Position numbers and translations under genes: made by a program. The notes under the pieces were generated by a model, which was not told the origin of the DNA, searched no databases, and saw only the letters and a program-made list of their open reading frames with translations. A DNA stretch of 64,000 nt from an uncultured Eisenbergiella sp. (GTDB lineage: Bacteria > Bacillota > Clostridia > Lachnospirales > Lachnospiraceae). How positions within the stretch are numbered: position 1 is the first letter of the stretch; each line of letters opens with the position of its first letter. Location of the stretch: assembly GCA_910585455.1 (NCBI GenBank), contig CAJUEL010000023.1:6744-70743 (forward strand). The letters are read 5' to 3'. Below, piece by piece: positions 49,264 to 58,394 of this stretch.

Positions 49264-51366
49264 TTATGCATGCTCCTCATTCACATGCTGCAATACCATC
49301 GCTGAGGTTCTCGGCATACGCATGCTCAGCTTTCCCGCCTCCACCTCATATTTGACCGGCTCCGTGTGGAATCCCTTTTCATTGGTAAATATCAGGCATG
49401 TGAGCTCCGCCTGGTTTGGAATGCCCAGCTCCCAGACGGAAATCTCCTGCTTGATCTCATGGTCGTTATTATTGATCAGCACCACGCTATGGCGGTCCTG
49501 CGTAAAACGCCCATAGGCGATAAAATTATGGTCTGAAGAAAGCCATTTTAAAGAGCCGCTCTTAAACTCTGCATTGTCCCGGTGCATCCAGATCGCCGCC
49601 CTGTGAAACTCGATGAGCCTGTGATCCTCCCTGCCCCAGGGATAGGTCCGCCGGTTATCCGGGTCCGTGAAGCCGCACAGCCCCGCCTCATCCCCATAAT
49701 AGATCGTCGGCGCGCCCGGCCAGGTCATCTGTATCACAACCGCCTCCCGGAAAACTGCCGTATTGACATCCTGATTCGCCGCCTCCGGTCCTAAATTATT
49801 CGTGCGCCCCACCCTGCGGTTCGTCCGCGTCAGGAAACGGGAATGATCGTGATTGGAAAGCTCGTTCATCGCGGTATACCAGGAGGGCATCGCCATATTG
49901 GCACTGTGATAGCGCATGGAGTTAAAAAAATTATCCGCATTTCCTTCCATGTCCCCCCGCCGGTCGTCGCTGTGCTTTTCCATACCGGTCAAAAACCAGG
50001 TCACCGGCTCCATAAAGGCGTCATAGTTCATGACGGTATCCCACTGATCCCCCTGCAGCCAGGCGGAAGGATCCCCGTAATGCTCCGCAAGAATAATGGC
50101 GTTGGGATTCGCATCCTTTACCGCCTCCCGGAATTTCCTCCAGAATCTGTGGTTATGCTCCGGAGAGTAGCCCACATCCGCCGCCACGTCGATGCGCCAG
50201 CCATCCGCGCAAAAGGGCGGAGAAACCCACTTTCTCGCGATGTGCATGATGTACTCCTCCAGCTCCCTGGAGCCCTCATAATTGAGCTTGGGCAATGTAT
50301 CATGCCCCCACCAGCCGTCATAGGTGGGGTTATAAGGAAATCTGTTCTGATCATGAAAGTTGAAATACTGCCGGTAAGGACTTTCACCCGACACATAGGC
50401 GCCCTTTTCATATCCGGCGGCATTTTCATAAATCCGCTCCCGGTCCAGCCACTTATTGAAGGAGCCGCAGTGATTAAACACGCCGTCCAAAATGACGCGC
50501 ATGCCTCTCCTGTGCGCTTCCTTTACCACCTGAATGAACAGCTCGTCGCTGGCCTGCAGGTTTTCCGGATCTGTCGTCCGCGTGATATAGCGGTCCGCAT
50601 GGGTATTATCCGTCTCCCAGTGTTCCAAAAGCCTGCCCTCATCCTTGACGATTTTTCCGTAATGCGGGTCAATATGGTCGTAATCCTGAATGTCGTATTT
50701 GTGATTAGAGGGGGAAACGAAAAGCGGGTTAAAATAAATCACCTCTACCCCCAGCGCTTCCAGATAATCCATTTTATCCAGAACGCCCTGCAGATCGCCG
50801 CCGTAAAAATTCCGCACATCCATCGCCGCCGGATACTGATACCAGTCCGCCACACGATGGCTCTTGTCCCCGATATACTGATATTCGTTATCCAGCACAT
50901 CGTTGTCCGGATCACCGTTGCAAAAGCGGTCCACATAAATCTGATACATGACCGCCCCTTTCGCCCAATCCGGCGTCTCAAACCCCGGAATGATGACAAA
51001 CCCATAGTGCTCATCCGGACGCTTCGCCACACCGCGGTAATCATAATAACAGACGATCGCTCCTGCCTGCACCTCAAAATAATAAGAAATTTTCTCATTA
51101 TCGAGCTGCAGCTTTACCTCATAATAATCAAACAACGAGTCAGTTTCCGCTTTATACATCAGATACCGCTGCCCCTTGCAGATTAAAAAAACCCGGTCCA
51201 CATTGCTCCGTCTGGTACGAAACCGGATTTTCACCTTCGTGTAAGGCATCGGCTCTGCCGGTATCACAAAATTTTCCGTCGTATCGCTGTAAAGTGCCCG
51301 CTTACTGAAAACCGGGCGCATCTCATTTACATACTGCCGTTCCCGAAACCAGCTGCCAAATTCCAT
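49264..51366 (-). CDS. GH13 alpha-glycosidase (neopullulanase/cyclomaltodextrinase-like)
   Basis: 700 residues. An N-terminal beta-sandwich (CBM34-like, residues 1-125) precedes the GH13 barrel: GVEVIYFNPLF, RVILDGVFNHCG, nucleophile Asp in DGWRIDVAADV, acid/base Glu in AIILAEHYGD and the third Asp in ELSNHDHSRFL. It should hydrolyse alpha-1,4/1,6 glucans or cyclodextrins. There is no signal peptide, so it acts in the cytoplasm on imported oligosaccharides. It is the last of three glycosidase genes after the YesMN system. Confidence 0.92.
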   Translation of the reverse strand: MEFGSWFRERQYVNEMRPVFSKRALYSDTTENFVIPAEPMPYTKVKIRFRTRRSNVDRVFLICKGQRYLMYKAETDSLFDYYEVKLQLDNEKISYYFEVQAGAIVCYYDYRGVAKRPDEHYGFVIIPGFETPDWAKGAVMYQIYVDRFCNGDPDNDVLDNEYQYIGDKSHRVADWYQYPAAMDVRNFYGGDLQGVLDKMDYLEALGVEVIYFNPLFVSPSNHKYDIQDYDHIDPHYGKIVKDEGRLLEHWETDNTHADRYITRTTDPENLQASDELFIQVVKEAHRRGMRVILDGVFNHCGSFNKWLDRERIYENAAGYEKGAYVSGESPYRQYFNFHDQNRFPYNPTYDGWWGHDTLPKLNYEGSRELEEYIMHIARKWVSPPFCADGWRIDVAADVGYSPEHNHRFWRKFREAVKDANPNAIILAEHYGDPSAWLQGDQWDTVMNYDAFMEPVTWFLTGMEKHSDDRRGDMEGNADNFFNSMRYHSANMAMPSWYTAMNELSNHDHSRFLTRTNRRVGRTNNLGPEAANQDVNTAVFREAVVIQMTWPGAPTIYYGDEAGLCGFTDPDNRRTYPWGREDHRLIEFHRAAIWMHRDNAEFKSGSLKWLSSDHNFIAYGRFTQDRHSVVLINNNDHEIKQEISVWELGIPNQAELTCLIFTNEKGFHTEPVKYEVEAGKLSMRMPRTSAMVLQHVNEEHA

Positions 51367-51561
51367 AAAGTATATTCCCTTTCTGAAAACGGTCCGGTCC
51401 AAACAGGGCATCAAATCCGGAACAGATTTGATGCCCTGATCTTACCGCCGTATTTTATTTTATAACAGGATCCCTTGATTGGCAAGCCTTTCATGACAGA
51501 AAATCGTCACTCCGTGAGTTACTGTTTACACAGCCGGTTATAGAGCCACGCTCTGGCGGGA

Positions 51562-54500
51562 TCAGAACCAGAGCCGGAAGCACTTGATTTCAAACGGACC
51601 AAATTCCGCCTTTATTTCATTTCCTTCCGTTTTTTCTTCATATTCCTCCAGCAGATTGCAGGCAGCATAGCGCTGTATGCCATAATCGGAGCCGAGCGTC
51701 ATTGTGGCCCGTCCTCCAGTGCACTCATGCATGTGGATCACATAACCGTCTCCGTCCTCCGCCTGCTTTACGGCGTCAATCTTCACGGCGGCATTGTCCT
51801 TTGCAAGAAGCTGGCAGGCATGTCCCCCGATAGCGCCGGGCACGCACAGTGCGGGCTGGTTTAAGGCAATTCCCTGTGTGATGGTCTCCTGTCCGAGCGC
51901 GCCCGCATGAGGCAACAGCGCATAGGTGAAGGTATGCGCTCCCATATCCGCCTCTGTGTCAGGATTTTTGGAGCTGGTCAGTAAAGAAAGCCCCATCACA
52001 TTTTCCCGGATTCCGTAGCCGTATTTGCAGTCATTCAAGAGGCTGACCCCGTAATTGCTCTCGGACAGATCCGCCCACTTATGGCCGCATACCTCAAATC
52101 TCGCCCAATCCCAGCTGGTGTTCCAGTGCGTAGGCCTTTCCACATGACCAAACTGTATGTCATAGGAAGCCTTCGTGGAACGGATATCCACCTCAAACAG
52201 CGTTTTTAACAGCCGGTGATCCTCGTGCCAGTCCACATTTGTCACAAAATCGATTCTGCGGTCGCCCGCATATACGGTCAAATCCTGCTCGATTACGGAT
52301 GCGCGATAGCGATAGGTGAAGCGAAGCTTCATGCGCAGCGGTCCGTCCTCTGTGCAGACAATGCTGCATGCCGGAATATCCTCATATTTCTGGGTGTAAT
52401 AAATATCGATATCCCAGGCGTCGTAGTTCATGGGCTTATCTTCGTAGATGCGCAGCACATTTCCTTTGCCCTTTAGCACCTGTCTGCCATTCTCCTTATC
52501 CCACAGGCAGGTGAGAGCCCCGCTCTCATCCCACGCGATCCTGTAAACGGGCGTATCCAGACAGCGTCCCGCAAGGTCAAGGGCGAAAGGACTTTCCTGC
52601 TTTGCGCTCAACCCTTCCGTAAAATGGACGGAAGCGGCAGACAGAGGGCGCAGCGCCGTTTTCACAAGCCAACCGCCATCCGTTCTCTGCGCCGGCAGCG
52701 CCGTTTTATTCTCATCCATAAAAATACCCTCTCTGTTTTCGGGCACAAAAACGAGCTCTTCTGCATCGATATCCGCAAAGCGGAACAGGTTAAAGCAATC
52801 CTCCTTTTTCTCCAAAAGGGTATTGCAGGCTCCCTCCTGCATTTTCGCCACTTCTTCCCACAGTACAGCGTATTCCTGATCCGTATCCTCATATACCTCC
52901 CGGATGGAAGAGCCGGGTATGATATCGTGGAACTGATCCCGCAGAACCGTTTCCCAGCAGTCATGGATTCTGTCCGCCTCAAAGACGCCGCCGGCCAGCC
53001 TGGCCAGCACGGAAAGCCACTCCAGCTGCCCCAGCGCAAATTCCAGCTTCCGGTTGTGACGTTTATTGCGCGCCTGAGAGGTATAGGTGCCGCGGTGATA
53101 TTCCAGATACAGCTCTCCGTCCCAGACCGGCACATAACGGTCCGTATTTTCCACATTTTCATGGATCTTTTCAAAAAATTCCTGCGCCTTTGCAGGCTTG
53201 ACGTTCGGAATGCCCGGAATGCGGTTGATGGCGCGGATATTTTCCACCATATCCCGGTTGGTGCCGCCGCCTCCGTCGCCATAGCCGTAGGAAATCAGCA
53301 CCTCCCGGCTCAAATCCTTATTCTTGAATTTCTTCCAGGAACCGATGATCGTCTCCGCCGTGATCTCCCCGTTGTAGGTGGACCCTCTGTCCGTAAAGGA
53401 GCCGCCCGGAGAAGGCACATCCACAAAATAGGTCAGCATCCGGGTTCCGTCAATGCCCCGCCACCAGAACAGGTCGTTGGGAACGGTGTTGTACTGGTTC
53501 CAGCTGATCTTGGTGGTCATGAAGGTGGTCAGCCCACACAGCTTCATGATCTGCGGCAGCGCCCAGCTGTAGCCGAACACGTCCGGCAGCCATAAAAAGT
53601 GGCTCTTTGTGCCGAATTCCTCCTCGACAAACCGGATTCCGTACAAAAACTGGCGCGCAAGGCTTTCTCCCGATGTCACGTTGCAGTCCGCTTCCAGCCA
53701 CATGCCGCCGTCCGCTTCCCAGCGTCCCTCCGCTACCCGCTGTTTGATCCCTTCATAAACGGCAGGGCTGTCCTTTTTGATAAATTTGTACAGCTGCGGC
53801 TGCGTCTGTAAAAAATGATACTCCGGATATGCCTCCATCAGGCGCAGCACCGTGGAAAAGGAACGCTGTGCCTTTTCCCGGGTATGCTTTAACCGCCACA
53901 GCCAGGATACGTCGATATGGGTATGTCCGATGGCATAGACGGTGGCTGCGCTGTTCTTCGGCATTTTTTCCAGCCCGTCTTTTAAATACGTCAGCGCCTC
54001 TGCTCCTGTGGCGGGCAGCCTGTCGCTGTCCCAGTCCAGCATGGCAAGGGTCCGGTCCAGCAGCCCGGTCAGCGCGATCCTGTCTGCACTGTCCTGCCCC
54101 ATATGGGGAAGCCCCTCCGTAATGGCAAGGCTCAGATAGTACAGCTCGTCCAAAGCAACGTCCAGATAGCCGATTTTGGCATCCCCGAGCCTGTGATACT
54201 GCGTCCGCACAGGACCGCCGCCCTCCAGTCCCGACCACAAAAGGAAGGTCAGCCTTATTTTCTGTCCCGCAAAGGGCGCAAGAACCACCTCCCTGTGATT
54301 GGAATCCACCCCCTGCCAGGGCTCGCCGTTGATATACAGCAGGGATTCAAAGCCGCTGTTTCCGCCGCCTCCGGTTCTTCCAAAGTCAAAATATCCCATC
54401 ACCGAAAAGCCCTCTTTGGCTTCCGGCACTCTGACCTCCCGCTCCATCCAGATATAGCGGTCGCGCCCGGCAAATTCATCCCCCAGCCGGATGGTATCGC

Positions 54501-54651
54501 CCGTAAAGGGCGCGGGGCATTCCGTGTACACCGTATTCGGGTCCTGACCGCCTTCCTTTACATAAAACCAGTCGATCGGGCTCATTTCGCCCCATCTGCG
54601 GTTTCGCAGCTCCTGCGCGCGCCGCATGAATTTTTCCTGTTCAAAAAACAT
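51562..54651 (-). CDS. GH38 alpha-mannosidase
   Basis: 1029 residues. Zinc ligands and catalytic residues of GH38 are visible in GHTHIDVSWLWRLKHTREKA (His, Asp) and in FLWLPDVFGYSWALPQIMK (nucleophile Asp), with the mid and C-terminal beta domains following. It removes alpha-mannosyl residues from host or dietary glycans. No signal peptide is seen. AAAGGGGACAA precedes the ATG. It lies 31 bases after the GH78 gene, in the same direction. Confidence 0.93.
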   Translation of the reverse strand: MFFEQEKFMRRAQELRNRRWGEMSPIDWFYVKEGGQDPNTVYTECPAPFTGDTIRLGDEFAGRDRYIWMEREVRVPEAKEGFSVMGYFDFGRTGGGGNSGFESLLYINGEPWQGVDSNHREVVLAPFAGQKIRLTFLLWSGLEGGGPVRTQYHRLGDAKIGYLDVALDELYYLSLAITEGLPHMGQDSADRIALTGLLDRTLAMLDWDSDRLPATGAEALTYLKDGLEKMPKNSAATVYAIGHTHIDVSWLWRLKHTREKAQRSFSTVLRLMEAYPEYHFLQTQPQLYKFIKKDSPAVYEGIKQRVAEGRWEADGGMWLEADCNVTSGESLARQFLYGIRFVEEEFGTKSHFLWLPDVFGYSWALPQIMKLCGLTTFMTTKISWNQYNTVPNDLFWWRGIDGTRMLTYFVDVPSPGGSFTDRGSTYNGEITAETIIGSWKKFKNKDLSREVLISYGYGDGGGGTNRDMVENIRAINRIPGIPNVKPAKAQEFFEKIHENVENTDRYVPVWDGELYLEYHRGTYTSQARNKRHNRKLEFALGQLEWLSVLARLAGGVFEADRIHDCWETVLRDQFHDIIPGSSIREVYEDTDQEYAVLWEEVAKMQEGACNTLLEKKEDCFNLFRFADIDAEELVFVPENREGIFMDENKTALPAQRTDGGWLVKTALRPLSAASVHFTEGLSAKQESPFALDLAGRCLDTPVYRIAWDESGALTCLWDKENGRQVLKGKGNVLRIYEDKPMNYDAWDIDIYYTQKYEDIPACSIVCTEDGPLRMKLRFTYRYRASVIEQDLTVYAGDRRIDFVTNVDWHEDHRLLKTLFEVDIRSTKASYDIQFGHVERPTHWNTSWDWARFEVCGHKWADLSESNYGVSLLNDCKYGYGIRENVMGLSLLTSSKNPDTEADMGAHTFTYALLPHAGALGQETITQGIALNQPALCVPGAIGGHACQLLAKDNAAVKIDAVKQAEDGDGYVIHMHECTGGRATMTLGSDYGIQRYAACNLLEEYEEKTEGNEIKAEFGPFEIKCFRLWF

Positions 54652-54682
54652 GATTTGTCCCCTTTCTTATTTTCCATAAATT

Positions 54683-56794
54683 TTATTGCCGGATTATGCG
54701 CAATTTCCCGAAGGCACGCTCCCATTTCACCTCGATTGTGCCTGCCGCGGTCCGGATGGAGCCCTCCGCCCATTCCAGAGAGGTAATTGAGGCCGGTTTG
54801 ATCTCATAATCGGTAAAGCCGCAGCTTCCCTCCTTTTGCCGGATGCCCAGAATTTCGGTGAACAATACCTTTACCACAGCTCCGAACATCGGATGGTCAT
54901 GGGAATCTCTACCGTCCCAGTCCTCCCACAGGGTCGTGGCGCCGCTCTCCATCATATGGGCGAAGGATGCCGGACCAGGGCCTGTCAGCAATTGAATCGC
55001 CAGATCCCCTTCCCCCTCTGCAAACAGCCTTTCAATGAGCACGGGCGTGCCGAAAATACCCGTATCCAGCCTGCCACGCGACCGGTATGCGGACACCAGA
55101 TTTCTCTTCGTCCGTTCATCTCCCAGCCCCAGATTCAGCGCAAACGCGTTGCCCCCTCCGATCCCTTCCGCAAAATCCCCGGTGCTTTGATCATACCAGG
55201 CGTTGGAAAACGCCCGCAGACTCCTCTCGATGCGCTCCCCTGTCCAGACAGGCGCTTCCCTGTGCAGAATCTCCGCCATCCGCTTAAGCGCGCGCAGCCC
55301 CTGAATATAATAATAAGTATTCACAAAGGCCTCCGGCAGCATCCCCGTCTCTGAGGCGGGCGCGCACCACTCGCCCAGGCACCAGCCGCCTTCCTCCTCC
55401 CGCACCACAAGCCCTTCCTCGCAGCGGGAATCCATGTATTCCAGCCAGCGGATGACGGCGGGATACCCCTCTGTCAAAAGCGCGGTATCGCCGTATACCT
55501 GATAATAGCTCATGGGAACCACATATACCGCGCTGCCCCAGCCGCCCGGTCCGCCGCCTCCGCCCAGAAACGGCGCGGTGTGGGGAATATGTCCGGTATC
55601 CGCCCCCTGGCTGTCCAGAATATCCTGATACCATTTCTCATAGAGTCCCTTCGCATCAAACAGCATCATCGCCGTTTCCGCCGTCAGCTGTCCGTCCCCG
55701 GTATATCCCAGCCGTTCCCGGTGCGGACAATCCGACGGAATGCAGCCATGATAGTTGTTCGTCTGCGTCCGGATATAGGCATCGTATAGCCAGTTTAAGA
55801 CCGGATCGGAGCATCGGAAGGAAGAAGTCACAGGCACATCCGTGCACACCACGGACACGGATACCGCCTCACCCGGACCCTCCACCTCAAAATACCGGAA
55901 AGCGTGCCAGCAAAACAAGGGATGCGCCACCCTTTCCACTCCATCGCAGATATAACGGTCCTCCTGAATCTGCCGTTTTCCGCCGGCAGACGCAAAATCC
56001 AGCTCCCGCCCGTCCGCCGTAAGCTCTTCGCTGTGCCTGATCCGGATCTCTTCCCCGCGCTTTCCCTTACAGCGTATGGTTACCCATCCGGCAATGTTCT
56101 CCCCACAGTCATAGAGCGCCCTTTCTCCGGCTTTTTCCAGCAATACGGGCGTTATGCCGCGCAGCACCCGGTCCGGCGGACATGTCTGCCGGGTAAGCTG
56201 CGCCTGCGGCGCATGGACCGGCCTTGACGCTGCCCAGCCCCCGGGCGCTGCGCCCACGCTGCACCAGTCCTCCTGCCAAAGCCTGATATCCTGTGTTTCC
56301 CCATAAAAAAGATTGTTCTCCACCAGCTCTCCCGGCTTCCAAAGAGTTTGCGGATCGCTCTCCAAAAAGAGCTCCTCCCTGTCCCGATACTTTATCATAA
56401 GCTCAAACCGAAGCTTTGGCAATCCAAAAATGAACTTTCCTTCCGCAATCCGCTTCGTCTGATGATACCAGCCGTTGCCCAGCCGGATTCCCAGCACGTT
56501 CTCCCCCTCCCTCAGATAGGGCAGCAGATCAAAGACCAGATACAGACATCGATAACCGGAACGCTCCTCCCACACCGGATATGTGGTTTCACATCCCAGA
56601 ACCGAAGCGTAATTCGTCATCGCGGGCGCAAACTCCTGATTTCCCACCCGTTTTCCGTTGACATATAATAAAAAGTACCCGAGCCCACAGATCTCCAGCG
56701 TCGCCGAAGCAGGACGCTCCTTTAATGAAAAGCTTCTCCGAAACAGCGGCGCGTCGCAATCCGCCCCGCCCTGTATCCAATGTGTGTTCTGCAT
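54683..56794 (-). CDS. GH78 alpha-L-rhamnosidase-like protein
   Basis: 703 residues. The N-terminal carbohydrate-binding jelly-roll domains (FRRSFSLKERPASATLEICG, CGLGYFLLYVNGKRVG) and the barrel with HGCIPSDCPHRERLGYTGDG match the bacterial rhamnosidase family; the Glu and Asp of that motif are the catalytic region. The substrate may be a rhamnoside or another alpha-L-linked sugar. CAAGGAGG lies before the ATG at 56794, just after a GTCGTTT hairpin. It is probably cytoplasmic, being without a signal peptide. Confidence 0.88.
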   Translation of the reverse strand: MQNTHWIQGGADCDAPLFRRSFSLKERPASATLEICGLGYFLLYVNGKRVGNQEFAPAMTNYASVLGCETTYPVWEERSGYRCLYLVFDLLPYLREGENVLGIRLGNGWYHQTKRIAEGKFIFGLPKLRFELMIKYRDREELFLESDPQTLWKPGELVENNLFYGETQDIRLWQEDWCSVGAAPGGWAASRPVHAPQAQLTRQTCPPDRVLRGITPVLLEKAGERALYDCGENIAGWVTIRCKGKRGEEIRIRHSEELTADGRELDFASAGGKRQIQEDRYICDGVERVAHPLFCWHAFRYFEVEGPGEAVSVSVVCTDVPVTSSFRCSDPVLNWLYDAYIRTQTNNYHGCIPSDCPHRERLGYTGDGQLTAETAMMLFDAKGLYEKWYQDILDSQGADTGHIPHTAPFLGGGGGPGGWGSAVYVVPMSYYQVYGDTALLTEGYPAVIRWLEYMDSRCEEGLVVREEEGGWCLGEWCAPASETGMLPEAFVNTYYYIQGLRALKRMAEILHREAPVWTGERIERSLRAFSNAWYDQSTGDFAEGIGGGNAFALNLGLGDERTKRNLVSAYRSRGRLDTGIFGTPVLIERLFAEGEGDLAIQLLTGPGPASFAHMMESGATTLWEDWDGRDSHDHPMFGAVVKVLFTEILGIRQKEGSCGFTDYEIKPASITSLEWAEGSIRTAAGTIEVKWERAFGKLRIIRQ

Positions 56795-56814
56795 AAGCAG
56801 CCTCCTTGTTATAG

Positions 56815-56839
56815 AAAACGACAAGCTTTTTGTCGTTTC
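56815..56839. promoter_or_regulatory. GTCGTTT hairpin before the GH78 gene
   Basis: AAAACGACAAGCTTTTTGTC with GTTT forms a hairpin that ends about 12 bases upstream of the GH78 ribosome-binding site. It is related to the hairpin at 42200-42219. Confidence 0.5.
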
Positions 56840-56918
56840 CTATCGTTTATCGTGCCCTGCTGCGCTTTTGAAATGCGCCGCACTGTCCGGGACACATTGT
56901 CCCACTTTTTTCGATCGC

Positions 56919-58394
56919 CTACGCCAGATATTCCTTCGGCGTTTTCCCGGTATAGTCTTTAAAAATTTTCAGAAAATATCCGTAATTTTTAAAGCCGCAT
57001 CGGCTGACCACATCCTTTAAGGGCAGGTTTTCCCGTAAAAGCCCGATGGCATACTCCACCCGGATGCCGTTTAAATATTCCGTAAAGGTTTTTCCGGTTT
57101 CCTCATGAAACAGACGGCTTAAATAGGAGCTGTTCGCGCCGACCCCCGCCGCCGTATCGCTCAGACCGATCGGCTCATGGCAATGCTCCTTCATGTAACG
57201 AATGGCGCTGTTTACAAGCGCAGAATAGCTATCCTGGCTGTTTTGCGCGATTTCCCGCAGCACATTCCGGTACAGCCCGGACACGCTCGCCGCCAGCGTC
57301 TCCCTGCTTTTTCCCTTTGAATATTCAAAAAGCTGCACGTTTTTGGGCACAAAGTCCAGGCTGATCTCATATTCCACCGAAATCCGTTCCAAAAGCTCTA
57401 AAAGCTCCCGCGTGACCATCAGGCAGGAGGCCTGTTCCCTGTCCGCGATCCCGGCATAGATTTCACGCACCAGCTTTTCCGCCAGCTCTGCGTCCTTTTG
57501 GTCGATCGCGGATAAAAGGCGGTTTTGCTGCCCGATCGTCATCGCCAGCGGCAGCGCCGCGTAATCCGCCTCCTCCCTGTCCTCCTCCAGCTTATGCAGC
57601 ACGAAGGAGCGGAGCGCGTTGTCGGAGAAAAAGGGCGGGCACACCTGCATGGAAACGGAAACGCCGTATATCCGCCGGACGCTGTCGCTGCCCCCGATCC
57701 GGCTGTTTTCCGTCTTCTCCCGGATGCCGGCTTCCGATATTTCATCATAAAACCGATAGAGAATCAAAAGCCTGCCGCCCCTTACGTCAATCGCCAGAAC
57801 GTCCATTTTTTCTTCCGTACCGTCTTCAAAGATCCGGCAGATTCCCTCCGTCACATTCGCCCGCTCTGCCTCCGGATAGTTGGAAAGTCCCGTCGCCTGC
57901 GCCAGCACCACCACCTTGCGCGCATTATCAGAGGTGAAGGGATTTTCCCCGTCCGCCAAAAGCCAGTCCGCCGCCTGCCGGCGCAGCTCCCTTTTTAATT
58001 CCCACGGAGATACCCGGGCAAGCCGCGCCTCGATATTCTCCAGCGTCCGAAAAAGGCTTTCCTCCGTCAGCCTGGATTTTAAAATATAGTCGTGCGCGCC
58101 GTTTTTCAAAATCTGCCTCACATAATCATAGTCATCGAAGCTGCTCACCGCCACCATGGAAATCCGCGGGTACTTCCCCGCGATCATGCCGGAGAGCACG
58201 ACGCCGTTTTTTCCCGGCATGGACACGTCCAGAATGACCACATCCACCTCTTTTTTCCCCAGAAACGCCATCGCTTCATCGGCGCTCTGCGCCTGTCCTG
58301 CAAGAAGGAACCTGCCCTTTTTCCAAAACTCCATGCTGTCGATATAGCTGCGGAACACCTTTTCATCATCCACGATCAAAACCGAAAGTCCCAT
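56919..58394 (-). CDS. YesN-type response regulator with AraC output domain
   Basis: 491 residues: N-terminal receiver (VLIVDDEKVFRSYI, phospho-acceptor VVILDVSMPGKNG, LKSRLTEESLF), a long central linker, and two AraC helix-turn-helix motifs at the C-terminus (DTAAGVGANSSYLSRLFHEE and LKDVVSRCGFKNYGYFLKIF). It overlaps the kinase gene by 29 bases. In Firmicutes such regulators control glycan uptake and degradation genes; the three glycosidase genes next to it are the obvious targets. Confidence 0.92.
   Translation of the reverse strand: MGLSVLIVDDEKVFRSYIDSMEFWKKGRFLLAGQAQSADEAMAFLGKKEVDVVILDVSMPGKNGVVLSGMIAGKYPRISMVAVSSFDDYDYVRQILKNGAHDYILKSRLTEESLFRTLENIEARLARVSPWELKRELRRQAADWLLADGENPFTSDNARKVVVLAQATGLSNYPEAERANVTEGICRIFEDGTEEKMDVLAIDVRGGRLLILYRFYDEISEAGIREKTENSRIGGSDSVRRIYGVSVSMQVCPPFFSDNALRSFVLHKLEEDREEADYAALPLAMTIGQQNRLLSAIDQKDAELAEKLVREIYAGIADREQASCLMVTRELLELLERISVEYEISLDFVPKNVQLFEYSKGKSRETLAASVSGLYRNVLREIAQNSQDSYSALVNSAIRYMKEHCHEPIGLSDTAAGVGANSSYLSRLFHEETGKTFTEYLNGIRVEYAIGLLRENLPLKDVVSRCGFKNYGYFLKIFKDYTGKTPKEYLA

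Noticed and set aside
49843..51186. A 447-codon plus-strand frame
   Set aside because: It is the antisense of the well-supported GH13 gene; GC-rich third positions keep the opposite strand open. The same applies to long plus-strand frames at 34134-35519, 19073-20134 and 52624-53595.
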